NCBI RefSeq assembly: GCF_027532185.1
Contig: NZ_JAPZSV010000005.1
Location: forward strand, 186,001-250,000
Length of the DNA stretch: 64,000 bases
Direction of reading: 5' to 3'
Source: Hylemonella sp.
GTDB lineage: Bacteria > Pseudomonadota > Gammaproteobacteria > Burkholderiales > Burkholderiaceae_C
The notes under the pieces were generated by a model. That model did no database searches and was not told the DNA's origin. It saw only the letters and a program-made list of their open reading frames with translations. Positions 1 through 7,134 of the stretch are shown one piece after another (position 1 is the first letter of the stretch; each line of letters starts with the position of its first letter). The position numbers were made by a program, and so were the translations under genes.

Positions 1-191
1 ATGCCGTTGATGGCCGCCTGGGCCTCGGCATCGCTGCCCATCTCGACAAAGCCGAAGCCTTTCGAGCGACCGGTGTCGCGCTCCATCATGACCTTGGCGC
101 TCGTGACCGTGCCGAACTGGCTGAAAGCCTGTTCAAGGTCGTCGTCACGGATCGAATAGGCAAGATTGCCCACATAAAGTTTGTTGCCCAT
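1..191 (-). CDS. RRM-type RNA-binding protein, C-terminus outside window
   Basis: The reverse strand from 191 reads [18 protein letters not shown] and continues through an RNP1 motif (KGFGFVEM) until the window edge, about 63 codons. LYVGNL is RNP2. This is one RRM of the small bacterial glycine-rich, cold-inducible RNA-binding family, which binds single-stranded RNA. It is nearly identical over the visible part to the protein at 414-776 (same [14 protein letters not shown] and SDAEAQAAI blocks), so the two are tandem duplicates. The ATG at 191 has GGAG-type bases a few nucleotides upstream (AGGAGTCCCTGC). The C-terminal tail, which in the paralogue is Gly/Arg-rich, is not visible. Confidence 0.9.
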   Translation of the reverse strand, partial: MGNKLYVGNLAYSIRDDDLEQAFSQFGTVTSAKVMMERDTGRSKGFGFVEMGSDAEAQAAING

Positions 192-313
192 GCAGGGACT
201 CCTGAAAAACCTATGACAAGCGATGGGGCCCCTGAAACGCAAACAAAATTTGTCGATGCGAATTCGGCAGATCACCGCGATCCTGTGGTCGGCCTCCCAG
301 CCGCCACTTTTTC

Positions 314-343
314 ATTATTGGCACATAAAACGCCTGCCGACAA
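314..343 (-). promoter_or_regulatory. candidate sigma-70 promoter for the first RRM gene
   Basis: On the minus strand TTGTCG (343-338) and AATAAT (319-314) are spaced by 18 bases, a reasonable -35/-10 pair. Transcription would begin near 307, giving a 5' leader of about 115 nt ahead of the ATG at 191. Long leaders are common for cold-induced RRM genes. Position and spacing are read directly; use as a promoter is inferred. Confidence 0.4.
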
Positions 344-365
344 GGTAGCCCGGCCTAGTAAAAAC

Positions 366-395
366 CATGAAAAAAGGGCCTCGAGGGCCCTTTCG
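366..395 (-). terminator. intrinsic terminator after the second RRM gene
   Basis: An 8-bp perfect stem AAAGGGCC (373-380) / GGCCCTTT (386-393) with a 5-base loop is followed on the minus strand by a T-run (complement of the A-run at 371-375). It lies about 20 bases after the stop of the gene at 414-776, so it ends that transcript before the next RRM gene. Confidence 0.8.
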
Positions 396-413
396 TACAT
401 CAGCGTCCGCTGA

Positions 414-776
414 TCAGTAGCTGCTGCGGCCACCGCCGTAACCGCCGCCGCCTTCGCGACGACCGCCACCATAGCCACCACCACCGCCGCCACCGCCGTA
501 GCCACCGCCACTGCGCGGGGGGCGGGCTTCCATCGGACGGGCTTCGTTGACCACCAGGGCACGACCGCCCTGCTGCTGGCCGTGCAGGGCCTGGATGGCG
601 GCTTGCGCCTCGGCATCGCTGCCCATTTCGACAAAGCCGAAGCCCTTGGAGCGACCGGTGTCGCGCTCCATCATGACCTTGGCACTGTTGACGTTGCCGT
701 GGGCGGAGAACGCGCGCTGCAGATCTTCGTCACGGAAGGAATAGGGCAGGTTGCCCACGTAAAGTTTGTTGCCCAT
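414..776 (-). CDS. Glycine-rich RRM RNA-binding protein
   Basis: A 120-residue protein: one RRM (residues about 1-75, RNP2 LYVGNL and RNP1 KGFGFVEM) followed by a Gly/Arg/Tyr tail with repeated GGGYGGG-type runs ending RSSY. The family resembles plant GRPs and cyanobacterial Rbp proteins and binds RNA, often as a cold-shock chaperone. The ATG at 776 is chosen over the upstream in-frame ATG at 791 because GAGGAG sits 8 bases before it and the paralogue at 191 starts at the same [10 protein letters not shown]. Its own terminator follows at 366-395. The upstream gap to amtB (about 245 bases) probably holds its promoter and a long leader, but I see no clear -35/-10. Confidence 0.93.
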   Translation of the reverse strand: MGNKLYVGNLPYSFRDEDLQRAFSAHGNVNSAKVMMERDTGRSKGFGFVEMGSDAEAQAAIQALHGQQQGGRALVVNEARPMEARPPRSGGGYGGGGGGGGYGGGRREGGGGYGGGRSSY

Positions 777-1023
777 GAAGGGGCTCCTCAAAAAGACTCA
801 GGGAAGGCGATGGAGTCCGATAGCCGCGAGCAACAAACCAAGCAAGACTTGAAGAAGACGCACAACCGACGAATCACCGCAATTTCACATCACCTTGCGG
901 CAATGTGTCAGAACATTATGGGGCCGGGTCCACAGTTTGCGCGGTTTGTCCAGTGCCGGCCGTCCAGATTGAGCCAAATTTATGGCCTGGACGCCACAGT
1001 AGGTGTGGCGCCCAGTACCCGGC

Positions 1024-2226
1024 TTACCAGTTGGCCTCGCGGTCCGGGGTGGCGCCGATCTTGTGGATCGACAGGTCCGCCCCGTCGAACTCCTCTTCCT
1101 GGCTCAAACGCAGGCCCATGGCCAGCTTGAGCACACCGTAGACCACGAAACCGCCGAACAAAGCCCAGAGCACCCCGAGGGTGGTCCCGATCAACTGGCC
1201 TGCGAAACTCACCCCGCCCAGCCCGCCCAGGGCCTGGCTGCCGAAAATCCCGGCCGCGATCCCGCCCCAAGCCCCGCACAGGCCGTGCAGGGGCCAGACC
1301 CCGAGCACGTCGTCGATCTTCCAGCGGTTCTGCGTCAGCGTGAACATGAAGACAAAGATGGCGCCAGCCACACCGCCGACCAGCAGCGCGCCCAAGGGGT
1401 GCATCAGGTCGGACCCGGCGCACACCGCCACCAGGCCAGCCAGCGGGCCGTTGTGCACAAAGCCCGGGTCGTTGCGGCCCAGGGCCAGCGCGGCCAGCGT
1501 GCCGCCGGCCATGGCCATGAGCGAGTTTACGGCCACCAGGCCGGAGATCTTGTCCAGGGTCTGGGCGCTCATGACGTTGAAGCCGAACCAGCCCACGGTC
1601 AGGATCCAGGCGCCCAGCGCCAGGAAGGGAATGCTGGAGGGGGGGTGGGCCGAGACGCCGCCGTCCTTGCGGTAGCGGTTGTAGCGCGCGCCCAGCAGCA
1701 GCACGGCGGGCAAGGCGATCCAGCCGCCGACCGCATGGACCACGATGCTGCCCGCGAAGTCATGGAACTCCTCGCCCGTCGTGGCCTTGATCCAGGCCTG
1801 CACACCCAGGCCCTGGTTCCAGACGATGCCTTCGAAAAAGGGATAGACAAAGCCGACGATCACCGCGGTGGCGATCAGCTGGGGCCAGAACTTGGCGCGT
1901 TCGGCAATGCCCCCCGAGATGATGGCCGGGATCGCGGCCGCGAAGGTCAGCAGGAAGAAGAACTTCACCAGCTCGTAGCCGTTCTTGGCCACCAGCTCTT
2001 CGGCCCCGATCAGAAAGCCGGTGCCATACGCCACGCCGTAGCCCACGAGGAAATAGACCACGGTCGAGACCGAGAAGTCCACAAGGATTTTGACCAGGGC
2101 ATTGACCTGGTTCTTGCGCCGGACCGTGCCCAGCTCCAGAAAGGCAAAGCCCGCGTGCATGGCCAGGACCATGATGGCGCCGAGCAGAATGAACAGGGCG
2201 TCTGCGCCCTGCTTTAGTGCGTCCAT
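1024..2226 (-). CDS. amtB: Ammonium transporter, Amt family
   Basis: A 400-residue polytopic inner-membrane channel for ammonium. The twin histidines of the Amt pore are visible at H164 (SIVVHAVGG) and H314 (PLHGLCGAWG), offset by four from E. coli H168/H318. The N-terminal motif GTVRRKNQVNAL is the family's usual GxVRxKN segment after TM1. The ATG at 2226 is chosen because it follows GGAGATCCC and puts TM1 immediately at the N-terminus; the open frame runs back to 2388 but that extension has no hydrophobic signal character. No glnK lies beside it, unlike the common glnK-amtB pair. A sigma-54-like promoter at 2297-2314 suggests NtrC/nitrogen control. Confidence 0.95.
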   Translation of the reverse strand: MDALKQGADALFILLGAIMVLAMHAGFAFLELGTVRRKNQVNALVKILVDFSVSTVVYFLVGYGVAYGTGFLIGAEELVAKNGYELVKFFFLLTFAAAIPAIISGGIAERAKFWPQLIATAVIVGFVYPFFEGIVWNQGLGVQAWIKATTGEEFHDFAGSIVVHAVGGWIALPAVLLLGARYNRYRKDGGVSAHPPSSIPFLALGAWILTVGWFGFNVMSAQTLDKISGLVAVNSLMAMAGGTLAALALGRNDPGFVHNGPLAGLVAVCAGSDLMHPLGALLVGGVAGAIFVFMFTLTQNRWKIDDVLGVWPLHGLCGAWGGIAAGIFGSQALGGLGGVSFAGQLIGTTLGVLWALFGGFVVYGVLKLAMGLRLSQEEEFDGADLSIHKIGATPDREANW

Positions 2227-2296
2227 ATTGGGATCTCCAGATAAATTGCTTGTGTCTGGTGCGAAAACCAGAAAAGTTGATGAATGCACCAATCTC

Positions 2297-2314
2297 AAGC
2301 AAAAAATGCGCCAA
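2297..2314 (-). promoter_or_regulatory. sigma-54-type -24/-12 promoter upstream of amtB
   Basis: The minus strand reads TTGGCGCATTTTTTGCTT: GG and GC are exactly 12 bases apart as in the -24/-12 consensus (TGGCACG-N4-TTGCW), with two mismatches in the -24 box. TGCACCAA half-sites resembling NtrC sites lie nearby (around 2285-2292 and 2338-2346). The transcript would start near 2287, about 60 nt before the amtB ATG. NtrC dependence is known for amtB in other proteobacteria and inferred here. Confidence 0.6.
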
Positions 2315-2390
2315 CAAGCGCCAAGAGTGTGCGGCGCATGCACCAAGGGGGGACGGCAAGTGGGCGGAATCACAGGACTAGAATCCATGG

Positions 2391-2960
2391 GTGGAAGCTT
2401 TTCTGATTTCGACCGGCCTGGTCGCCCTGGCCGAGATGGGCGACAAGACCCAGCTCCTGGCCCTCCTCCTCACCCTCAAATTCCGCCGCCCCTGGCCCAT
2501 CGTGGCCGGCATCTTCGTCGCCACCGTGGTCAACCACGCGCTGGCCGGCGCGGTCGGTGCCTGGGTCACGAGCTGGCTCGGGCCCACTTGGCTGCGCTGG
2601 ATCCTGGGCCTGTCCTTCCTGGCCATGGCCGCCTGGATGCTGATCCCCGACCGCATCGACGAAGACGACGATCCGCAGCGTTACGCGCGCTGGGGCGTGT
2701 TCGGCACCACCGTGATCGCCTTCTTCCTGGCCGAGATGGGCGACAAGACGCAGATCGCCACCGTCATGCTCGCGGCACAGTACAGCGACTGGCTCTGGGT
2801 GGTCCTCGGCACCACGCTGGGCATGATGCTGGCCAACGCGCCGGTGGTCTGGCTGGGCGAGCGTCTCACGCGGCGCATCCCCGTGGCCCTGCTGCACCGG
2901 GTGTCTGCGCTGGTGTTCGCCGTGCTGGGCGTGGTCACGCTGCTCGGCTGGGTGGGCTGA
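2391..2960 (+). CDS. TMEM165/GDT1 family (UPF0016) transporter, probable Mn2+ exporter
   Basis: A 189-residue membrane protein with the two E-x-G-D-K-T-Q motifs that define the family, at E15 and E115, each within a hydrophobic bundle, giving about six TM helices in two repeated halves. Members export Mn2+ (MneA in Vibrio, Mnx in cyanobacteria) or exchange Ca2+/Mn2+. The GTG at 2391 is the only start that keeps the first TM segment intact. It ends 6 bases from the convergent FNT gene. No yybP-ykoY signature was found upstream, although such exporters often carry it. Confidence 0.9.
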   Translation: MEAFLISTGLVALAEMGDKTQLLALLLTLKFRRPWPIVAGIFVATVVNHALAGAVGAWVTSWLGPTWLRWILGLSFLAMAAWMLIPDRIDEDDDPQRYARWGVFGTTVIAFFLAEMGDKTQIATVMLAAQYSDWLWVVLGTTLGMMLANAPVVWLGERLTRRIPVALLHRVSALVFAVLGVVTLLGWVG

Positions 2961-2972
2961 GCCTGCTCAGCC
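2955..2972. terminator. palindrome across the convergent stop codons
   Basis: GGCTGAG (2955-2961) pairs perfectly with CTCAGCC (2966-2972) around a 4-base loop, spanning the stop codons of the convergent genes at 2960 and 2967. It could act as a shared terminator, but there is no T-run on either side, so this is weak. Confidence 0.3.
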
Positions 2973-3791
2973 AGCCGGTTTGCGGCGGTAGATCAGGTAA
3001 TAGCTTAGGCCCACCAGCACACTGCCGCCGAGCAGGTTGCCCGCGATCACGGGCAGCAGATTGCCCAGCATGCCCGTCCAGGTGACAGGCGGCGTGGCAG
3101 CCAACGCCTCCGGCCCGAAATGCTGTAGCAACATGGCCAGCGGCATGAAATACATATTGGCGATGCTGTGCTCGAAACCGGCGGCGACAAAGGCCGTGAT
3201 GGGCGGCACCACGGCCACGGCCTTGTCCACCACGCTGCGAGCGGCCATGGCCATCCACACCGCCATGCAGACCAGCACGTTGCAGAGCACACCGCGAAAG
3301 AAGGCCTGCACGGGTGGGAGCTCCTGCTTGGCCAGCGCGATCTTCACCACCGTCTGCCCGATGGCGCCGCCGTTGAGCCCCGTGTGGCCGCTGGCAAAGA
3401 CCAGTATCGCCAAGCCGGCCGCGCCGACGAAATTGGCCGCGCAGACCAGCGCCCAGTTGCGCAGCACCTCCCGGCTCGTGATGCGGCCGTCGGCCCAGGC
3501 CATGGCCAGCAGATTGTTGCCGGTGAACAGCTCGGCGCCGGCCACCACAACCAGCAGCAGGCCCAGCGAGAACACCAGGCCACCCAGCAGGGCGATGCTT
3601 GCAAAGCCCAGGGTGGCATCGGACTTCACCAGCGCGAACAGCATGCCACCCAGCCCGATGAAGGCGCCAGCCAGCACACCCAGCATGAGCAGCGGCAGCG
3701 TGGGCAGCCGGGCCTTGGTGACGCCGACCGATTCAATGCGTTCGGCGATCTCGTGCGGGGCGTAGGCGTCGGATCCATAGAGTTCGGACAT
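2967..3791 (-). CDS. Formate/nitrite transporter (FNT) family channel
   Basis: A 274-residue inner-membrane protein of the FocA/NirC family, which form pentameric channels for formate, nitrite or related small anions. It has about six TM helices; the segments LVVVAGAELFTGNN and NWALVCAANFVGA match the family's conserved TM3-TM4 region. The cytosolic N-terminus begins MSELYGSDAYAPHEIAERIE, typical of the N-terminal helix. The ATG at 3791 has GGAG upstream. Nothing nearby (no nir, pfl or fdh genes) specifies the substrate, so a narrower name is not justified. It is transcribed away from metX; its start is about 40 bases from the riboswitch. Confidence 0.9.
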   Translation of the reverse strand: MSELYGSDAYAPHEIAERIESVGVTKARLPTLPLLMLGVLAGAFIGLGGMLFALVKSDATLGFASIALLGGLVFSLGLLLVVVAGAELFTGNNLLAMAWADGRITSREVLRNWALVCAANFVGAAGLAILVFASGHTGLNGGAIGQTVVKIALAKQELPPVQAFFRGVLCNVLVCMAVWMAMAARSVVDKAVAVVPPITAFVAAGFEHSIANMYFMPLAMLLQHFGPEALAATPPVTWTGMLGNLLPVIAGNLLGGSVLVGLSYYLIYRRKPAG

Positions 3792-3832
3792 CGGCAGCTC
3801 CAGCGGGGGGCGATAGGCTTATACTAGCCGCA

Positions 3833-3896
3833 GCGCCGATTTGAACCCGATTGCGGGCGCCGGAACCCTGGAGTTCCGAAATTCAGCTAAAGAGAC
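3833..3896 (+). ncRNA. SAM-II-like riboswitch upstream of metX
   Basis: The segment has the pattern of the SAM-II (SAM_alpha) aptamer: P1 GCGCC (3833-3837) / GGCGC (3856-3860) closing a loop with GATTTGAACCCGATTGCG, then an extra hairpin CGGAAC/GTTCCG (3861-3878), then the conserved AGCTAAAGAG-type 3' strand (about 3885-3894) that forms the H-type pseudoknot with the loop. A TATACT -10 box lies at 3820-3825. SAM-II elements bind S-adenosylmethionine and repress methionine-biosynthesis genes; the gene here is metX, the expected target. SAM-II is best known from Alphaproteobacteria. Confidence 0.78.
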
Positions 3897-3916
3897 CAGT
3901 GTTTCGAATTCCTGAG

Positions 3917-3953
3917 ACCCGGCCAGCTGAAGCTATGCCGGGTTTTGTTTTTT
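3917..3953 (+). terminator. intrinsic terminator between riboswitch and metX (attenuator)
   Basis: ACCCGGC (3917-3923) pairs with GCCGGGT (3937-3943) and is followed by TTTTGTTTTTT. The T-run ends about ten bases before the metX ATG. A strong terminator between promoter and gene implies conditional read-through, presumably controlled by the aptamer at 3833-3896. I did not identify a convincing antiterminator pairing. Confidence 0.85.
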
Positions 3954-3962
3954 CGGATCCAG

Positions 3963-5090
3963 ATGTTGATCGCCCAGCCCCAGACGATGAGCTTCGACGC
4001 CGCCCTGCCGCTGCAGAGTGGCGCGAGCATCCGCGGCTACACCCTGGCCTACGAGACCTACGGCAAACTCAATGCCGACCGTTCCAACGCCGTGCTGATC
4101 TGCCACGCGCTCAACGCCTCGCACCACGTCGCGGGCGTCTACGACGGGCAGCCCAAGAGTGAAGGCTGGTGGGACAACATGATCGGTCCCGGCAAGCCCG
4201 TGGACACCGACAAGTTCTTTGTGGTCGGGGTCAACAACCTCGGCTCCTGCTTCGGTTCCACCGGGCCCATGCACGTGAACCCGGACACGGGCCGGGTCTA
4301 CGGGGCCGATTTCCCCGTGGTCACGGTGGAGGACTGGGTCAACGCCCAGGCCCGCCTGCTCGACGCGCTGGGCATCGAGCAGCTGGCGGCGGTCATGGGT
4401 GGCAGCCTGGGCGGCATGCAGGCCCTGAGCTGGACGCTGCAGTACCCGGGCCGCGTGCGCCACGCCGTGGTGGTGGCCAGCGCGCCCAACCTCAACGCCG
4501 AGAACATTGCCTTCAACGAGGTGGCGCGCCGCGCCATCGTGACCGACCCGGACTTCCATGGCGGCCACTTCTACGCCCACGGCGTGGTACCCAAGCGCGG
4601 CCTGCGCATCGCGCGCATGATCGGTCACATCACCTACCTCAGCGACGACGTCATGAACGAGAAGTTCGGGCGTCAGCTCAGAGAGGGCATTGATCTCAAG
4701 TACAGCACGCAGGACATCGAGTTCCAGATCGAGAGTTATCTGCGCTACCAGGGTGACAAGTTCAGCGAATACTTCGACGCCAACACCTATCTGCTGATCA
4801 CGCGCGCGCTCGACTACTTCGATCCCGCGCGCCGGCACGACGGCAACCTGAGTCGTGCTCTGGCTGCCGCGCGCTGCAAGTTCCTGCTCGTGAGTTTCAC
4901 CACCGATTGGCGTTTCTCACCCGCGCGCAGCCGCGAGATCGTCAAGGCCCTGCTCGACAACCGGCGCGAGGTCTCCTATGCCGAGATCGACGCCCCGCAC
5001 GGGCATGACGCCTTTCTGCTGGACGACGCGCGCTACATGGCCCTGGTGCGGGCCTATTTCGCGAACATCGCTGCGGAGGCTACGGCATGA
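3963..5090 (+). CDS. metX: Homoserine O-acyltransferase MetX
   Basis: A 375-residue cytosolic alpha/beta-hydrolase enzyme that acylates homoserine (succinyl- or acetyl-CoA donor; the substrate is not decidable by eye) in the first step of methionine synthesis. The nucleophile is S148 in [10 protein letters not shown]315 (TDWRF) and H348 (HGHDAF) complete the triad. [11 protein letters not shown] and [12 protein letters not shown] are highly conserved in betaproteobacterial MetX. The ATG at 3963 is chosen because IAQPQTMSF aligns with homologues' N-termini; ATG 3987 is an alternative, and TTG 3945 falls in the terminator T-run. metW follows 57 bases later, the usual metXW operon. Control is probably by the SAM-II-like riboswitch and attenuator immediately upstream. 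Confidence 0.97.
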   Translation: MLIAQPQTMSFDAALPLQSGASIRGYTLAYETYGKLNADRSNAVLICHALNASHHVAGVYDGQPKSEGWWDNMIGPGKPVDTDKFFVVGVNNLGSCFGSTGPMHVNPDTGRVYGADFPVVTVEDWVNAQARLLDALGIEQLAAVMGGSLGGMQALSWTLQYPGRVRHAVVVASAPNLNAENIAFNEVARRAIVTDPDFHGGHFYAHGVVPKRGLRIARMIGHITYLSDDVMNEKFGRQLREGIDLKYSTQDIEFQIESYLRYQGDKFSEYFDANTYLLITRALDYFDPARRHDGNLSRALAAARCKFLLVSFTTDWRFSPARSREIVKALLDNRREVSYAEIDAPHGHDAFLLDDARYMALVRAYFANIAAEATA

Positions 5091-5155
5091 ACGCCGCCCG
5101 TCCGACCGAAGACGTTCGCACCGCAGCGCACAGCGCGGGGGTTTTCCATGACTGA
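5087..5155 (+). CDS. possible 22-codon coupling ORF between metX and metW
   Basis: An ATG overlaps the metX stop as ATGA (5087-5090) and opens a 22-codon frame, [18 protein letters not shown] and four more residues, whose TGA (5153-5155) overlaps the first codons of metW (ATG at 5148). This would carry ribosomes from metX to metW. The peptide has no recognisable domain and the arrangement may be chance. Confidence 0.2.
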   Translation: MNAARPTEDVRTAAHSAGVFHD

Positions 5156-5729
5156 CCGCACCACGCTGGAGACCATCGCGCGTCTGGTGCCGCCCGGCTC
5201 GCGCGTGCTCGATCTGGGTTGCGGCGACGGCGCCCTGCTGGCCCATCTGCAGGCCACGCGCGGCTGCAGCGGCTACGGCATCGAGATCGCAGACGACAAC
5301 GTTCTGGCCTGTACACGGCGCGGCGTCAACGTGATCCAGCTCAACCTGGACGAAGGCCTGTCCATGTTCGGCGACCAGAGTTTTGACGTGGTGTTGCAGA
5401 TCGACACCCTGCAGCACCTGCGCAACGCCGAGACCGTGCTGCGCGAAACCGCGCGTGTGGGGCGCACCGGCATTGTGGCCTTCCCGAACTTCGCGCACTG
5501 GCCCAACCGGCTCAGCGTGCTGCTCGGGCGCATGCCGGTCACGCGTCGCCTCCCCTACCAGTGGTACGACACACCCAATATCCGTGTCGGCACGCATGCC
5601 GACCTCGAGGTGCTGGCCCAGCGCAACGGCTTGCAGATTCTCGACAGCTTCGGCCTGCACAACGGCCGCGTGATCCGCCGTCTGCCGAACCTGCGGGCCA
5701 GCACGGCCGTGCTGAAATTCTCGCGTTGA
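5148..5729 (+). CDS. metW: Methionine biosynthesis protein MetW
   Basis: A 193-residue class I SAM-dependent methyltransferase-fold protein. Motif I is VLDLGCGDGALL (residues about 20-31), followed by GYGIEI, and QIDTLQHLRN. LPYQWYDTPNIRVGTH is a MetW family hallmark. MetW partners MetX and is needed for full homoserine acyltransferase activity in several proteobacteria; a catalytic methyl transfer is not established. The length is typical. The ATG at 5148 is the first plausible start in frame. It ends 10 bases from the convergent MFS gene. Confidence 0.95.
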   Translation: MTDRTTLETIARLVPPGSRVLDLGCGDGALLAHLQATRGCSGYGIEIADDNVLACTRRGVNVIQLNLDEGLSMFGDQSFDVVLQIDTLQHLRNAETVLRETARVGRTGIVAFPNFAHWPNRLSVLLGRMPVTRRLPYQWYDTPNIRVGTHADLEVLAQRNGLQILDSFGLHNGRVIRRLPNLRASTAVLKFSR

Positions 5730-5739
5730 TCGGGGGCGC

Positions 5740-7053
5740 TCAGACCCGCAGGTCCGCGCCGCGTGTCTCGGGCAGAAAGAACCAGCCCACAACCAGAGCC
5801 ATGCACAGCAAGGCGGTTGGGTAAGCCAGGCCCAGCAGCACGCTGCCGGTCTGGCCCGCGATCAGTGTGACCATATAGGGTGAAAGCCCGCCGATCCAGC
5901 CCGCCGCCAGGTTGTGCGGCAGGCCGACCGCCGTGTAGCGCGTGCGCGCCGGAAACAGCTCCGACAGCATGGCCGTCTGCGGTCCAGTGACCAGGGCCAC
6001 GGCCAGCACCGGGATCAACAGCAGCACAAAGACCAGCAAGGGCTGATCGGCGACGACAGCCAACCCGGCGTAAACCGGAAGGATGGAGACCGCACCCAGC
6101 AACAGGCCGGCCAGCACCACGGGCCGGCGCCCGTAGCGGTCGGACAGCGCGCCGCAGACATAGGTCAGCGGGAACAGGCAGAAGGTCGCGCCCAGCGTGA
6201 CCCAGCCGGCCAGCACCGGGTCCATCTTGACCACGGTCTTGAGATAGACCGCTGCATAGACCTGGGAGCAGAAGAAGAGCAGGCCGCCGCCGGCCGAGAC
6301 GCAGAAGAACAGCAGGGCCATGCGGCCCAGGGTGTGGCGGTCGCGCAGGCAGTCGCGCAGCGGCGTCTTGGCGACCTGCTGGCTTTGGCTGAGTTCGGTG
6401 AAGACCGGGGATTCGTGCAGGGCCAGGCGTGCCCTCACGCTGGCTAGCAGCAGAACGGCCGAGAACAGGAAAGGGATGCGCCAGCCCCATTCCTTGAAAT
6501 CGGCCTCGCTGAGCCAGGTCTGCAGCAGCACCAGCTGCAGGGTCGAAGCCAGGATGCCCAGCCCGCCCATCCACTGCAGCACGCTGGTGGAGGCGCCACG
6601 GCTGGCCACGGGGGCATGTTCGGCCAGGTACACATTGGCGCCGCCGATCTCGCCACCCATGGCCAGACCCTGGACCAGGCGCAGGGCCAGCAAGGCGCCG
6701 GTGGCCCACCAGCCCCATTGCGCGTGGGTGGGCAGCAGGCCGACGAGGAAGGTGGCCACGCCCATGATGCCGATGGTGGCGATGAAGACCTTGCGTCGGC
6801 CATAGCGGTCGCCGAAGGAGCCGAACAGGGCTGCGCCCAGTGGCCGCACGACCATGCCCATGCCGAAGGTGGCCAGGCTGTAGAGCAGACCGGCTACCGG
6901 ATCGTCGGCCGGGAAGAAAAGCACGGCAAAGTGCACCGCCAGAGTGGCAAAGGTCAGGAAGTCATACCACTCGATGAAGGTGCCAAAGCAGGCGGCCAGG
7001 GCCACCTTGCGGTAGCGGACTTCTTCGGCAGGGTTGGCGGGGGGCTGGTTCAA
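5740..7053 (-). CDS. MFS transporter, metabolite:H+ symporter (MHS) family
   Basis: A 437-residue permease with 12 predicted TM helices. The N-terminal GTFIEWYDFLTFATLA and the DRYGRRKVF loop after TM2-TM3 are typical of the MHS subfamily (ShiA, ProP, KgtP relatives), which imports organic acids or osmolytes with protons. The second half repeats the loop as DRYGRRPVV. The substrate cannot be told from sequence. It is convergent with metW and divergent from the M20 peptidase at 7135; the 81-base gap holds TAATAT (7091-7096), a possible -10 for the peptidase. Confidence 0.9.
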   Translation of the reverse strand: MNQPPANPAEEVRYRKVALAACFGTFIEWYDFLTFATLAVHFAVLFFPADDPVAGLLYSLATFGMGMVVRPLGAALFGSFGDRYGRRKVFIATIGIMGVATFLVGLLPTHAQWGWWATGALLALRLVQGLAMGGEIGGANVYLAEHAPVASRGASTSVLQWMGGLGILASTLQLVLLQTWLSEADFKEWGWRIPFLFSAVLLLASVRARLALHESPVFTELSQSQQVAKTPLRDCLRDRHTLGRMALLFFCVSAGGGLLFFCSQVYAAVYLKTVVKMDPVLAGWVTLGATFCLFPLTYVCGALSDRYGRRPVVLAGLLLGAVSILPVYAGLAVVADQPLLVFVLLLIPVLAVALVTGPQTAMLSELFPARTRYTAVGLPHNLAAGWIGGLSPYMVTLIAGQTGSVLLGLAYPTALLCMALVVGWFFLPETRGADLRV

Positions 7054-7134
7054 GAGGGGCTCCGGTTGGGGGGTCCTGTGGGCAATCGCCTAATATAGCG
7101 GCGCGGCAACCGCCGCCCCGCCAGGAGCCTGCCC

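Noticed and set aside
985-1020. terminator-like hairpin after amtB (GCCACA/TGTGGC)
   Set aside because: A 6-7 bp stem is present but there is no T-run on either strand, so I do not call it a terminator.
1003-2217. 404-codon open frame opposite amtB
   Set aside because: Antisense of a polytopic membrane protein; residues are His/Gln/Asp-rich as expected from reversed hydrophobic codons.
2227-2390. yybP-ykoY riboswitch before the GDT1-type exporter
   Set aside because: No hallmark bases; the region is better explained by the sigma-54 promoter for amtB.
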